Assembly: GCF_020882245.1 (NCBI RefSeq)
Contig: NC_083599.1
Span: 77,726,339 to 77,790,338, forward strand
DNA length: 64,000 nt
Direction of reading: 5' to 3'
DNA from: Rhopalosiphum padi
Taxonomy: Eukaryota; Arthropoda; Insecta; Hemiptera; Aphididae
Part shown: positions 1 to 11,019 of the stretch, in pieces
Layout: each line of letters begins with the position of its first letter
How positions within the stretch are numbered: the stretch's first letter is position 1
Translations under genes and position numbers: made by a program
The notes under the pieces: generated by a model
What the model saw: the letters and a program-made list of their open reading frames with translations, nothing else
Databases searched by the model: none
What the model was told of the DNA's origin: nothing

Positions 1-777
1 TTTGTTTTGATGTTCTCAATACTGGATTTCCACCTTGATGGTATTAAGCAGTAATCAATCTGATTCTTGTACTCTTCGTTTGGTGACGTCCATGTGTATA
101 ATCTTCTTGGATGGTGTTTGAAGAGGGTGTTAGTTATGACCATGGATGTACTCTGGCAGAATTCAATCAGTTTTTCTCCCCTTCCATTCCTTACGCCGAG
201 CCCGAAGTTTCCGGCTATATTTGTTTCAGTGTAATCTGCTAACTTTTGCATTGAAGTCGCCCTGAATGATGGTGACTTCGCTCTTTGGGAGGTGTGATAC
301 TATCTCTGCTAAAATGTTGTAGAATTCATCGATTACTTCTTCCTCGGCAGCTGATGTTGAAGCGTAGACTTGTATCAAATTTAGTTTATTTGGTGTGGAA
401 TTGAGTTTTACCACGATTATTCTATCGTTGACTGCTATATATTTTATTATTGAATGGGACCATCTTTTGTCCACAATCACAGCCACACCATTCCTAGAGT
501 TGGTACCATTTCCTGAGCACATGATCTGGTTTCCGCCGGATGTTTTAAAATGTCCTTTATCTCTCTGGTGTGTTACGAATATGCCTAGAATTTTGATGTT
601 ACGCTTTTCCATTTCTCTTTCAATCTGACATAATTTTCCTTGCTGACGTAATCCTCTGATATTCCAGGATCCAATATACTGGGGTTCGTTGATCATAACG
701 CGGCCTGTAGTTGCGCCCCCCGGAGATCCGATCGGGGCACTTACTCCGGAATTTAATTTGACTGCAGACAACATCAT
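1..777 (-). pseudogene. RTE-type LINE endonuclease ORF, truncated by window edge
   Basis: This is the start of a non-LTR retrotransposon polyprotein encoding an APE-type endonuclease, which nicks target DNA. Reading from 777 downward, the N-terminal strand motif GSWNIRGLR and the core motif GDFNAKV are visible. A frameshift near 226-235 moves the rest into another frame, where the text resumes with NFGLGVRNGRGEKLIEF and IDYCLIP up to base 1. Where the neighbouring copy at 4488-4958 has GISEVRW, this copy has GIFVTHQ, so the catalytic glutamate position is substituted. Such ORFs are often labelled craniofacial development protein 2-like in insect annotations. The reverse transcriptase would lie outside the window. 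It is inactive as read. Confidence 0.85.
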
Positions 778-1010
778 GATGGGTTTTCTTGGGAAGGGAT
801 TAATCAGAGTAGTTTCTCGTTGCTTTCTCTGATCGCAGAAGTATACCTTATTTCTAAGGGATACTACTCAAACGTAAATAATAATTTACGCTTGATACTA
901 GTAGCGCTGCTGCCCACTACTACGTCCATTTTAGTCGGTTCTTACGACAGGCATGGACTACCGAGGGTGTATTCTGATCCCCACCCACAGGGGTAATTAT
1001 CGGTTATACC
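778..1010 (-). other. 5' leader of the first RTE LINE
   Basis: Non-coding stretch upstream of the endonuclease ORF, ending near 1005. It shares the block tcttacgacaggcatgg (about 930-956) with the leader of the second LINE at about 5145-5170 (tcttacgacaagcaggg). The shared block marks it as the 5' end of a related element rather than unrelated flank. The exact first base is not certain. Confidence 0.55.
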
Positions 1011-1135
1011 ATCTAAATAATAAAGTGAATTACCATTTCCGTTAATTTATTATAAATTAATTTTAATTAAATTGATAAATTTACTTACCAGGACACGCAG
1101 AAAGGTATGGATAATCTTTCTTCTTCTTCCAGTCT

Positions 1136-1781
1136 TCAATCCTTAGATTGGTTTGCTGCAGTTCTCCATGCTTCCCTATCATTACTCAATTCCTTTAGTT
1201 TTTTATAACTATTCTTCCCCATGTCACTCATTAATTGCTTCATATACTCCATCCTTGGTCTTCCTCTTCCTATATGGCCTTCAACGTCGCCCTATATGAT
1301 GGTTTTTGTTAGACTCTCATGGCGTAGTAGATGTCCTATCATTTTAGCTCTTCTAACTTTTACGGTATGCCATAGTATTTTCTTTTCTTTTATTCTAATT
1401 AGTACTGCTTCATTCGTTATTCTATCAATCCATTTAATTCTTAACATTTTACGATAACACCACATTTCGAAGGCCTCTAGTTTTCTTTTCTCTATTGCAC
1501 TGATTTTCCAGGTTTCACAGCCATATAAGGCAATACTCCATATATATATTTTTAAGAACCTTTTCCTTACCTCTAAGTCCATACTATTGGTGGTTAGTAA
1601 GTGTTTTTTATTCTGGAAAGCCCTCTTCGCTTGCGCTATTCTACTTCGAATTTCATCTTTACTACGGCCATCTTCTGTTATTTTACTTCCTAGATAATTA
1701 AAGTGTTGTACTTGTTCTATGCGTGCGTTATCTATGTATATATTATGTTGAGCAGGGTTTGTCTTGCTGCACGCCATAACC
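1136..1781 (-). pseudogene. RTE LINE reverse transcriptase, C-terminal part
   Basis: Continues the LINE protein on the far side of the solo LTR. Text resumes with VMACSKTN at about 1780, then YLGSKITEDGRS, the thumb/connection region, and the Cys-bearing tail YGCETWK, FEMWCYRKML and GHLLRH. The open stretch runs to 1292, then continues with a short frame change to GRGRPRMEYM and a stop near 1136. The first 35 or so codons of the open frame (1782-1837) belong to the inserted LTR, not to this gene. Confidence 0.85.
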
Positions 1782-2656
1782 TGTAACGAGACAAACAGAG
1801 TGTCCAAGGCAAGTGGCAAACTCTCTTGGCTCGTCACACACCAATATATATAACGCTACCGACGCGCGCTCTTGTGTACCATCGACGCAAACTACTAATC
1901 GCACGTATAACATTTCCAAATCACAACATAGATAGCGCGGAAGAGTAAATACGTTGGAAACATACGCCGCCTGACTGGAAAACCAGATTTCCCCTTTAAA
2001 CCCGGGAATGTAGAACTAAATTATTTATCTAGTTAAATTCAACTGATTGAAATCTATAGGATTCACACAATCAAATAATGATATGCATCGAAGAAAATGA
2101 TTAATTTCGTGAATTTGAAATCATCATACTGCTAAGGAAATCTGGGCTACAGATAGCACAAATAGGAGCCAGCAACCTTGGTTCGATACCCCCTTTTGCT
2201 CCTTGCTAATTGTAGTGGGATTGTGAGCCGGACGGTATTAAACCACCGTTATACACGGACACGATTCACTACAACTTGAACAGCTACATTATAGACTGCA
2301 CAAGCCGGCCGGTATTCACACCACCGGCATACACGGAAGTGCTACAGTCTATCCACGACCATCATTGGCCGTCCCTCCTACATAACTACAAAGTGAGAAA
2401 TTGCCACCATTCAGTGACGGAACACGCTGTATCAGACTTCTACAAGTCATAGCTACCACGAAGAAGTGCACCGCAAGAAAAACCGTGAGTTGTATGTTCA
2501 ATGATTCCCACCCCTTTTATGTAAAGTCCCTATACCTTATTTTTAATGTACACTCTTAAGAGTATAAAATATTTTGTTGTAAAATTTTAATAATGAAACT
2601 ATTGTATTATTTGGTGTAAAATAAATAAAAAATATATACAAATGTGATTCATTACA
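1782..2656. mobile_element. Solo LTR (875 bp) inserted in the RTE LINE
   Basis: The insert begins TGTAACGAGAC and ends TTCATTACA, giving TG...CA ends with an imperfect 8-bp terminal inverted repeat (TGTAACGA against TGTAATGA). It is flanked by AACC on both sides (1778-1781 and 2657-2660). Removing it and one AACC rejoins the LINE reading frame, so the insertion is exact. Inside are a TATATAA-like box near 1845 and an AATAAA-type signal near 2625 on the plus strand, as expected of an LTR. Two related blocks around gccggacggtatt and gccggccggtatt (2228-2340) form an internal repeat. A 4-bp duplication fits Ty3/Gypsy-like or BEL-like LTRs. A non-autonomous TIR element is the less likely alternative. 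Confidence 0.75.
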
Positions 2657-4958
2657 AACCTTTGTCTTTTTTTTATTTAATCGCATTCCATATTTGTCCC
2701 ATAATATTTTATTGACCTTAGTTAAAATATTTTACAGGTCATTTTCTGTTTCTGCGCAGAAAGCGATGTCATCAGCAAATCTCAGAGCGTTAATTGTTTC
2801 TCCACCTATTCTAACTCCTTGCTTTACTTCTATTCTTAGTTCTTTCATTACTTCTTCAATATATAGATTAAACAGCATGGGTGATAGGTTACAGCCCTGT
2901 CGTACACCCTTTTTAATTTTTGCTATTTCTTCTTTTCCATCTATACGTATTAATAAAGTTTGGTTTTTGTAAATTATATATGCATCTTCTGTCTTAATAC
3001 TTAATTCCAATTGAATTCAGAATATCGAATAATATACTCCACTTTACATTATCAAACGCCTTCTCTAAATCGACAAAGGCTATGAATGTATCTTTGTTTC
3101 TTCTAATTTGTTTTTCAATTAGTACTCTCAGTGTTAAAATTGCCTCCCTTGTTCCTATGTTTTTTCTGAATCCAAATTGATCTTTACTCAGATTTTCTTC
3201 TATCTTTTTATCTATCCTGTTTTTGATTATTCTGGTGATAATTTTGGCGGCATGTGTGATGAGGTTTAATGTTCTGTACTCTTCACATTTTTGTGTTCCT
3301 TTCTTTTTTGGAATTAGTACCACAATACCCTTCTCAAAATCACTTATGGTTCTTCCCTTTAAATATATTTCATTGCATATTTTGTACAGTTCTTTTTTAA
3401 CAACTACGTCTGTGTATTTAAGTAACTCTGCTGGGATTTCATCTACACCATACGCTTTATTGTTTTTAAGGGAGTCCATCGCATGATCAAATTCTGCCTG
3501 CAAGATATAATCACCTTTATCATCCTCATCTACATTATCTTCTTCCTCAAATATCATAGTTGAATTATCTTCATATAATTCTTCCAGATATTCTTTCCAT
3601 CTTTTAGCCTTTTGATCAGCTTCTAGTAATAATTCGCCGTTTTTGTTTACTAGGGTTCCTGCGTTTTGTTTCCTTTCACGAAAAAGCTTTTTGGTTTCTG
3701 AAAACGCCAGGTCAGTTCTTCCTTTTTTTAAAAATTTTCTATTCCCTTACATTGCTCATCTAGCCATTTTTCATTCGCTTGTTTTTATCTTCCTTTGCAC
3801 TTCATTTCGTATTCTTTTGTATTGTTGTTGTTCTTGAGTGTTAATTTGAATTTTATAACTTCTTCTTTCATTTATTAGCTTAACTATTTCGTCTGTCATC
3901 CAAGGCTTCTTCGACTCTTTCTTTTGGGTTCCTAATACTTCCTTTGCCTGGATCTTTAGAATTTCCTTAATATTTTCCCATTTATTTTCCTCCGACTGAC
4001 AGTTATCCATTTGTATGTTGTTTTATGCTTTCTTACATTTCTCTTTCAATTCTATTCTCTTCTCATCTTTCTTAAACACTTCTAAATTCCATTTATTTGT
4101 GAATACACCTTTCTTAATTTTTTTGTACATTAGATTTGTTTCCATAATAATTAGATTGTGATCGCTGTCAATATCAGCACCAGGATATGTTTTGCATTGT
4201 TTAATTTGATTTTTAAAGCGTTGTTTAGTAATAATATAATCGATTTGATATCTTGCTGTATCTCCCGGCCTCTTCCAGGTATATAATCTTCTTTTATGAT
4301 GTTGGAAAAAAGTGTTTGCAATTGTCAATTTGTGTTGTGTACAGAACTGTATTAGTCGTTCCCCTCTCTCATTTCTGGTTCCCAAGCCATAACTACCCGT
4401 TATGTTACTTTCTTTCCCTTCGCCTACTGCTGCATTCCAGTCGCCCAGGATTATAACATTCTCCCCTGCTTTAGTCATCGCCATTATTTAATCTATTTTA
4501 TCATAAGTTTCTTCAACTTCTTCGTCATTGTGTGATGATGTTGGCATGTATACTTGGATAATCGTTGTAATAGCAGGTTTAGTATTAATTTTAACCATGA
4601 TGATCCTATCTGTACATTGATAGTAGCTGATCACACTTTCTCCACACTGTTTATTCATGATGATGCCTACCCCAGTATGTCCATTTTCCGAGCCTGTATG
4701 AATGAATCTGTACTCATCACTCCAAAAGTCACCGGGATCTGGCCATCTTACTTCACTTATCCCTATAATGTCAATATTTAGTCTTCTCATTTCTAGTTTT
4801 AAATTTTCAAACTTTCCGCTTCTTCTCAAGGTTCTTACATTCCATGTGCCTACTCTTTTATAGTTTTGTTTTGTTTTACTCAAGGTAGTCTCCACCCGGA
4901 CATCCGAACGGGAGACTAGTTTACGTCCGGAATCTTTTAAAATGAGTTCACAATCCAT
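2657..4958 (-). pseudogene. RTE LINE endonuclease-reverse transcriptase, 5' part
   Basis: Broken polyprotein. Residues from 4958 give the endonuclease (GTWNVRTLRR, GISEVRW, ILGDWNAAVG, IDYIITKQR, DSDHNLI). An in-frame TAA near 4488 interrupts it, and a second break lies near 4023. A linker of Lys/Glu-rich text follows at 3771-4010. Reverse transcriptase then reads from 3557 (PAELLKY, VLIPKKKG, QFGFRKN, FVDLEKAFD) across a frameshift near 3000 into GVRQGCNLSPMLFNLY and the catalytic box FADDI near 2790. Reading ends at the solo LTR junction at 2656. It carries several inactivating lesions, so this is a dead copy. Confidence 0.88.
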
Positions 4959-5200
4959 AACTGCAGATACTAGGGATAATAAGGTGGTGGTTTCCCGTTT
5001 CCTTCCTCCTCGCAGTTTTATAACCCTTTAGATGGCTGCCATCTTCACTTACAAATGTTTGGTATGTAGCTGTACCGATCTCCTTGATCTCCACCTACAT
5101 CCAATACTGGGGAAGCTGCTGCCCTTCCCCAGACCCTTTTGGTCGCCTCTTACGACAAGCAGGGATTGCTCTAGGCCTATTCTATCCCGGGACCCAGACG

Positions 5201-5339
5201 GAATAATGTGATGTCCTCTTAACATATTAATAAAATAAGATCAATATAAAATATAAATGTACATACCTGGATTTTATTCTAGATAAAAAAATTAAACCCA
5301 GAGTTTCCAATTAGGATACAATACAACTTTGGCCAAATG
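5201..5339. other. Short A+T-rich flank between LINE and YqaJ remnant
   Basis: No coding signal or repeat was recognised here. It separates the LINE 5' end from the last readable codons of the minus-strand YqaJ remnant. Confidence 0.4.
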
Positions 5340-6010
5340 TGAGACTGTAGCCAGTAACATTTTTAATTGTGCACTGGCGGATAATCTTTATCTACACATA
5401 ACCACATGCATTGACATGAATACCATATAATTGCTCAAAATGTTTTTTTGCTATGTTTTCCATATCCCTACCATACTGTACTGATCTATTAAAAATATTG
5501 TGACATGTTACATTATATAAATTTAAAAAAATGTATTGTATTAATAACTTACTTGCTATTGAAGCTATTGTACACAATTGAATATATAGTATTTTTACAG
5601 CTCGTAGTTTGTCGCATCTTACAAATCCGACCAACATTACTTGCAGTAAGTCTGGACAATCTTTCAAGTCTCCACGTTTCGCTAGATGCTTGATCTCGAG
5701 TTTTAATTTCTATCTGTGTCCGATTAACTTCATTCAGTGTTCTATGATAAAAAAATGTTTAATATCATCTTTATTTATAAATAACAAAATATTAATTTTT
5801 TTTATGAATTACTTCACAAATGTATCCATTTCTTTAATTAAATCGGCATTGTTTATGTTTCTTACATTGTCCAACAGTTCAGCATTTCCGTATTCTTTAT
5901 CAGCCCTTCCTGATGTTTTGGCACTTATTTTAGGAATTTTTTTTATTGTTCGTCGTCTTTTTCGGCATAAATTACGTTTATACAACGTTCGTTTCAAAAA
6001 AGATTTTCCT
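5340..6010 (-). pseudogene. YqaJ-type exonuclease domain, three-exon remnant
   Basis: Three minus-strand exons can be read: about 6010-5813, 5741-5553 and 5485-5340. They are separated by GT-AG introns of 71 bp (5742-5812) and 67 bp (5486-5552). Exon 1 is Lys/Arg-rich and ends near EMDTFVK. Exon 2 carries the hallmark of the YqaJ viral-recombinase/exonuclease family: TRDQ, then WRLERLSRLTAS and a downstream NVGRICKMR. Exon 3 has YGRDMENIAKKHFEQLYG, matching the family's G..E..A block. A frameshift after the text NACGYV destroys the next catalytic segment (VDKDYPPV can be read in another frame). YqaJ enzymes process DNA ends and occur in phages and in some animal mobile elements. It is probably the C-terminal part of the gene whose middle is at 6577-6813. 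Confidence 0.7.
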
Positions 6011-6576
6011 ATTTTTCCTACATATACATTTTATATTTTTGAAGGATTGATTATTAGTACAAAATTACAAACTTTAAATAATTCTATAAATACCTGGGCT
6101 GGTCTGAGCTACGTATTTTTTAAGTGTACGTAAGTATTCTTTCGAATTGAAACTTATTACTGCTGCCGAACCCGAGTTGTATACGAACTTTTTTGCGTAA
6201 CATTTATACGTTTACCCCCCAAAAATGTATTTATTACGCTATTAAATTGTTCGCAAATATTATTATTAAACTATTTGCACTTTTAGATAGACGAGAAACA
6301 ATAATATTTATTTCCTCTGATATTTTTTTATATTTACTATCGACATAATAATTTGCGTTTTTATAGTGATATTTCCTTTCTTTAAAAAAATAAGAAGAAC
6401 ATTTATTGTGGTTATTTAATAACCGATGGTTTGGTGCATTAATTATATCAAATCGAAGTGCAAAAATAAAATAAATATATTGTTAATTTATTGGTACTTG
6501 AAATAATACTCGTTTTTCAACTCAACTTTACCTGATATCTTTTGAGATAGTTGTACATTTTGTGATTTTCGATATT

Positions 6577-6813
6577 TTATAGCACAAGTAATATCGGTTC
6601 GAAGCTTAAGAATATTTTCGGATATTTTTTCCTTATATCAATTGGTATTTCAGTTCGTTTACTTAAGGCCATCATTTTTTTTAAATAATTCCTTAGTAAA
6701 TGATTCCGGCATTCAATTTTTTCTACTCTTAGTGCATGGCCGTAAGGAAGTATATGATTTAAACTCCTATAAATGTACAAGTTGAAATCCAAGGAAATGA
6801 TGAGGTGATACAA
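6577..6813 (-). pseudogene. Mutator-like transposase-domain fragment upstream of the YqaJ exons
   Basis: The open stretch includes KIECRNHLLRNY followed by a Lys-rich helix and EIPIDIRKKYP. This pattern resembles the insect Mutator-like transposase domain, where an ECxNH core precedes a helical segment. The strand and order fit it being the upstream part of the same gene as the YqaJ exons 600 bp away. The 6011-6576 interval between them is A+T-rich with no convincing exon. The family assignment rests on a short match, so I rank it below the YqaJ call. Confidence 0.45.
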
Positions 6814-8559
6814 GAAAATGAAACAATTAGTACTTTTAAAGAGGATTTGATTGCTTGGGCTATTGAGTGTAAAGTCTGTTAAAGTACTGTAAAAAAATTG
6901 TTGAAAATCTTGAAAAAAGAAGAACTGTAAATACTGAGAATCTACCTAATGACTGTAGAACACTTTTACAAACACCTACAACACTAATATTGATCCCGGA
7001 AATTATTATCATTTTGAATTGGCAGAAGGGATTAAAAGATATGCAATGCCCAATTTGAAGGACATCAAAATTGCTATTGGCATTGATGGATTGCCCTTAA
7101 CTAAGAGTAGCAATAGTCAATTATGGCCGATTTTGGCATTTATTGTTGATGAGATAAAAATTGTATTTCCAGTAGGAGTTTATCACGGGAATGCCAAACC
7201 TAAGGATAGCAATGATTTTATGGCAGATTTTATTTCTGAAACTAAAGATCTTTTGGCTAATGGCATTTATATTGATGGTTCTATTAAAAAATATCTGTTC
7301 ATGTTTTTGTGTGTGATGCTCCAGCAAAATCTTTTATTTTGAAAGTAAAAGGACATTCTGGATTTTATTCCTGTACTCGGTGTACTCAAGAAGGTGTATA
7401 TTTTAAGAACAGAGTGTGTTTTCCTTATTCTAAAGATAAATCAGATGAAAGAACCCATGATGCTTATCTCAATAAGTTAAACGAAGAACATCATGTTGGA
7501 AATACATTATCATCACTTGTGGAATTGCCAGGATTGGATTTAATCCGAACATTCTCATTAGACTACATGCATTTAGTTTGTCTTGGAGCTGTTCGAAAAC
7601 TAATTCTCCTTTGGTTAAACAAAGGACCTTTACTAGTTCGTTTACCAAATTGTGATGTTCTTAAACTATCAAAATCATTGTTAGAAATTAAATCATTTAT
7701 CCCATCAGATTTTGCGAGGAAAACAAGGGAAATTCAAGACATAAATAAGTGGAAGGCCACTGAACTAAGATTGTTTTTACTTCATGTTGGACCAATTGTT
7801 CTAAAAAATATCGTAAAAGAAGATGTATTTACAAACTTTATGTCTTTGCATGTTTCTATGTTGATACTAATTTCTCCAAATCGGGCATGTTACTTAGAGT
7901 ATGCTAAAGAACTTTTAGACTATTTTGTTAACACATTTCAAATAATTTATGGTCGTGAGCATGTATCACATAATATTCATGGACTGCTACATTTATCAGA
8001 TGATTACAATTATTATGGTCCTCTTGATAACAGTAGTGCATTTGCATTTGAGAATTACATGAAGGAGTTGAAGTCTAATTTTAGAAAACATGATAAACCT
8101 CTCGAACAACTAATCAACAGATATACTGAGATATACAGCCAAACACAGACAAATACGACATCATCAATTCTAAAACAACACAAAACGCTCTCTAAGCCAC
8201 ACAGGAATGGGCCATTAGTTGGTGATATTAATGGAATACAATATTGTCAGTTAAATGTTAATAAAATAAAAATAAATATATCAGTAGATAAAGAAAGTTA
8301 TATTCTAACTAAAGATGGAGAAGTTGTCAAGTGCTTGAATATAATACATTATCTAAATAACATTGTACTAATTGGAAAAGTATTTGAAATAAAAACAATG
8401 TTGTATGAAAAACCAATTAACTCAACAATATTTGACATTTTTATTGTTAAAAATCTGTCTTCTAGTTTAAAAACCTGGAATGTTTCAGAAATAAAAAAAA
8501 AAGTTATGTTAATAAAAATTGATGGTTTATCGATAGCAATGCCTATAGTCCATACATAA
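6790..8559 (+). pseudogene. TNP2-like (CACTA/EnSpm-related) transposase
   Basis: Coding text starts near 6790 (DLIAWAIECKVC, LPNDCRTLLQTP), continues through IGIDGLPLTKSS, LWPILAF and GVYHGNAKPKDSNDF (7019-7320), then changes frame at about 7309-7340. It runs open to 8559 with CTRCTQEG, RTFSLDYMHLVCLGAVRK (the D..H region of the family), an Arg/Lys-rich middle and a variable tail. Breaks are a stop after ECKVC, a frame change near 6930 and the 7.3-kb frameshift. Families of this kind cut and paste DNA using a DDE/D nuclease. The long 416-residue second frame is unusually well kept. It lies 190 bp upstream of the DUF4806 gene on the same strand. The TNP2 assignment is from motif resemblance. 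Confidence 0.6.
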
Positions 8560-10117
8560 ATAAAAATGTCTATTATTGTATATATTTTGTATATAAATGT
8601 AATTTAAAAAGTAATAACCATTAACTGCTAAAAATTCTAAGAAATAAAAATGCCATTTTATAACATACACAATTAACTAATAATATGTAAGTTAATACAT
8701 TATTTTATTTTAATCATTGTTTTAACTTAATTTAAATTTTTATTTTTAGATGTGGAATGTTATACATTTTTTAAAAGACGATTCAGTAGAATCTGTTCCT
8801 AATTTTTGGTTAAAAAAACAATAAAACATGTGCATGGCCGTTATTAAAAAATTCAACTAAAAAAATGATAGAAAGAAGAATACAACCCAATGAAATAGAT
8901 TTTAAATGGTTACCTGCTAGAATTCTTGGTAAAAACTATGGTAAGTAATGGTTTAAACTATTAATACTATATATTTTATTATTATTATGCATTTAAACAA
9001 ACAATTTTGAAATTGAATATATTATCTTAGAAAGTTTAGAAGCTGCACGTATAAAAGCAAATAAAGCTCTATACCTAACAGATTTATCTTCAGCAAATGA
9101 AGACATTGCTAACACTAGTAATAAATTAAAAAGAATTCCAAGTCCTCCAGCTCTAAAAACAAGTAATAAATTAATTGAAATTATTGGAATCTATTACATT
9201 TATCTAATTAAAAATAACCATAACCCAGCAGTTAACTATATAATCTACATCTGTAGCTGTTGTTGATCTTTATACTATACATTTATGTTTTCATTGATTT
9301 CAAAATAAAATGTATAAATAGATAAATATTTCTCATTTTATATAAATCAGTTTTTATAAATATATTCATTGTTTATATTTTACTATCTATAAAATTTAAT
9401 AAATGTATTATTTGTATTTTTAAATAGATAAAGAGAAAATTTCTACTAAGAAATATATTGATTTTAATCTATCAGACTCTGACTCTGAAAATATTATGTA
9501 CGACTCTGATAAGGATCCGAATACAGTCAACCTTCTGAGATCGGTATAACTATATTATATTTAATTAAATGTAAATTCTTTACAATTGGTTTACGTACAC
9601 TTATTTTTATAATTTATACTATATTTATTTGATTATAATATGTAATTTGTACTTATTATGTCTTGTTTAGTTAATGCAACACCAGATAAATGTTTTTCAA
9701 AAAATTTTATTATAACAATGATTAATTCACCAATTGGGAAAATTATGGTTGAAAATATCAGTTCGCCACATTCTTTGCAATGTTTTTCCCAGCCATCTAC
9801 CAGCCAATGTACACCACAAACTGCTGCTACAGTTAAACGATCATTATTCTTATCTGAACCGCCTACCAAACGATTTGTTTCAGGTGCAGTTAAAAATCTA
9901 CTATATAACAGTAACATATTTGATTTTAGTTTTAATAATTTAAATCTAAGAGTGATTATTGTATCTATAAATAAAAGATAATATATAATTATAATCTTAT
10001 GATATACTATGATTTATACAGATACAACTGCAGTTTCTACTTTAAATGCAAAAATCAACAAACAAAAAGAAAATTTTTTAATGCCTCCTGAAGGTAAGAT
10101 AAATATTATAATTAAAC

Positions 10118-10330
10118 CATGATTAACTAACTAGGTATGTCAGCAACTTTACTGATTCTAGTATTAATACGCGCAGCCAGTTTATTCCAATATAATGTGA
10201 CGTCAGCCGCTAAGGATTTTATTTTTGGCGGGAGTGTGGAATATACTAAATACTGATAACAAATCCTTGGCGGATGACATAGCACGATGCGTATCATTTG
10301 ATTGCTGACATACCTAGTTAGTTAATCATG
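10118..10330. mobile_element. MITE with 29-bp perfect TIRs, 213 bp
   Basis: Starts CATGATTAACTAACTAGG and ends with its exact inverse. The inverted repeats match over 29 bp (10118-10146 against 10302-10330). Both sides carry the 8-bp direct repeat AATTAAAC (10110-10117 and 10331-10338). There is no coding capacity. The 8-bp duplication fits hAT or P superfamilies. It sits in intron 5 of the DUF4806 gene, upstream of the Helitron. Confidence 0.85.
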
Positions 10331-11019
10331 AATTAAACCTTTTTAATGAATTTTAAATACATATTACCTATTACTATTATCAAGTCCCGTGTCACTTAAT
10401 TTGTATTTTATTTTAATGCATTTAGGAATTGATTAATAACTTGATTTTTTTGTATTAAGCAAAAGTAAAACTATAATAATCCTATTACATTTTATTTAAA
10501 CATTTAATTAATGCTCTTAATTTACAAAATAATTATTTATTAACTTATTCAAATATTATCAAATATTAATTTATAAAAATATGTAATTGATAAAAATGAA
10601 ATAAATCTTTTTGAATTTTTATGTTTAATAATTCTATTAGAAAAAAAAACTGAATTAATTAGTAATTACTAATCTATTATATAAAAATAAGTCCGGTTTT
10701 CCTCCCTGACGCTATAACTCCAGAACGCACGAACCGATTTCCACGGTTTTGCATTCGTTGGAAAGGTCTTGGGCTCCGTGAGGTTTATAGCAAAGAAAAT
10801 TCTGGAAAATTCAGGAAAAATTCAACAGAAAAGTGGGGAAATCGTTTTTCACATACAGCGCCATCTATTATACATAGCATGTACTTCAAACCAATAGCAA
10901 CGGTGCGTGATAAAGTGTGTGACAGATATCATTATTCTCTGTTCAGTTAATTTCATTTATTGTAAATTATATGGATCGTGCATTTGAAGTTAAATTCAAC
11001 ACTATGTCCATAGTCCAAA

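Larger units (their letters stand above)
1040..5200 (-). mobile_element. RTE-type LINE, near full length, interrupted by a solo LTR
   Basis: A second RTE-clade LINE on the minus strand. The 5' leader lies at about 4960-5200 and contains the conserved tcttacgacaagcaggg block. The coding region runs from 4958 to 1136 with endonuclease then reverse transcriptase order. The 3' end is somewhere in 1040-1100, in an A+T-rich tract next to the leader of the other LINE. The 875-bp insert at 1782-2656 splits the element. The adjacent LINE at 1-1010 lies in the same orientation, so the two sit nearly head to tail. I could not define target-site duplications for this element. Confidence 0.8.
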
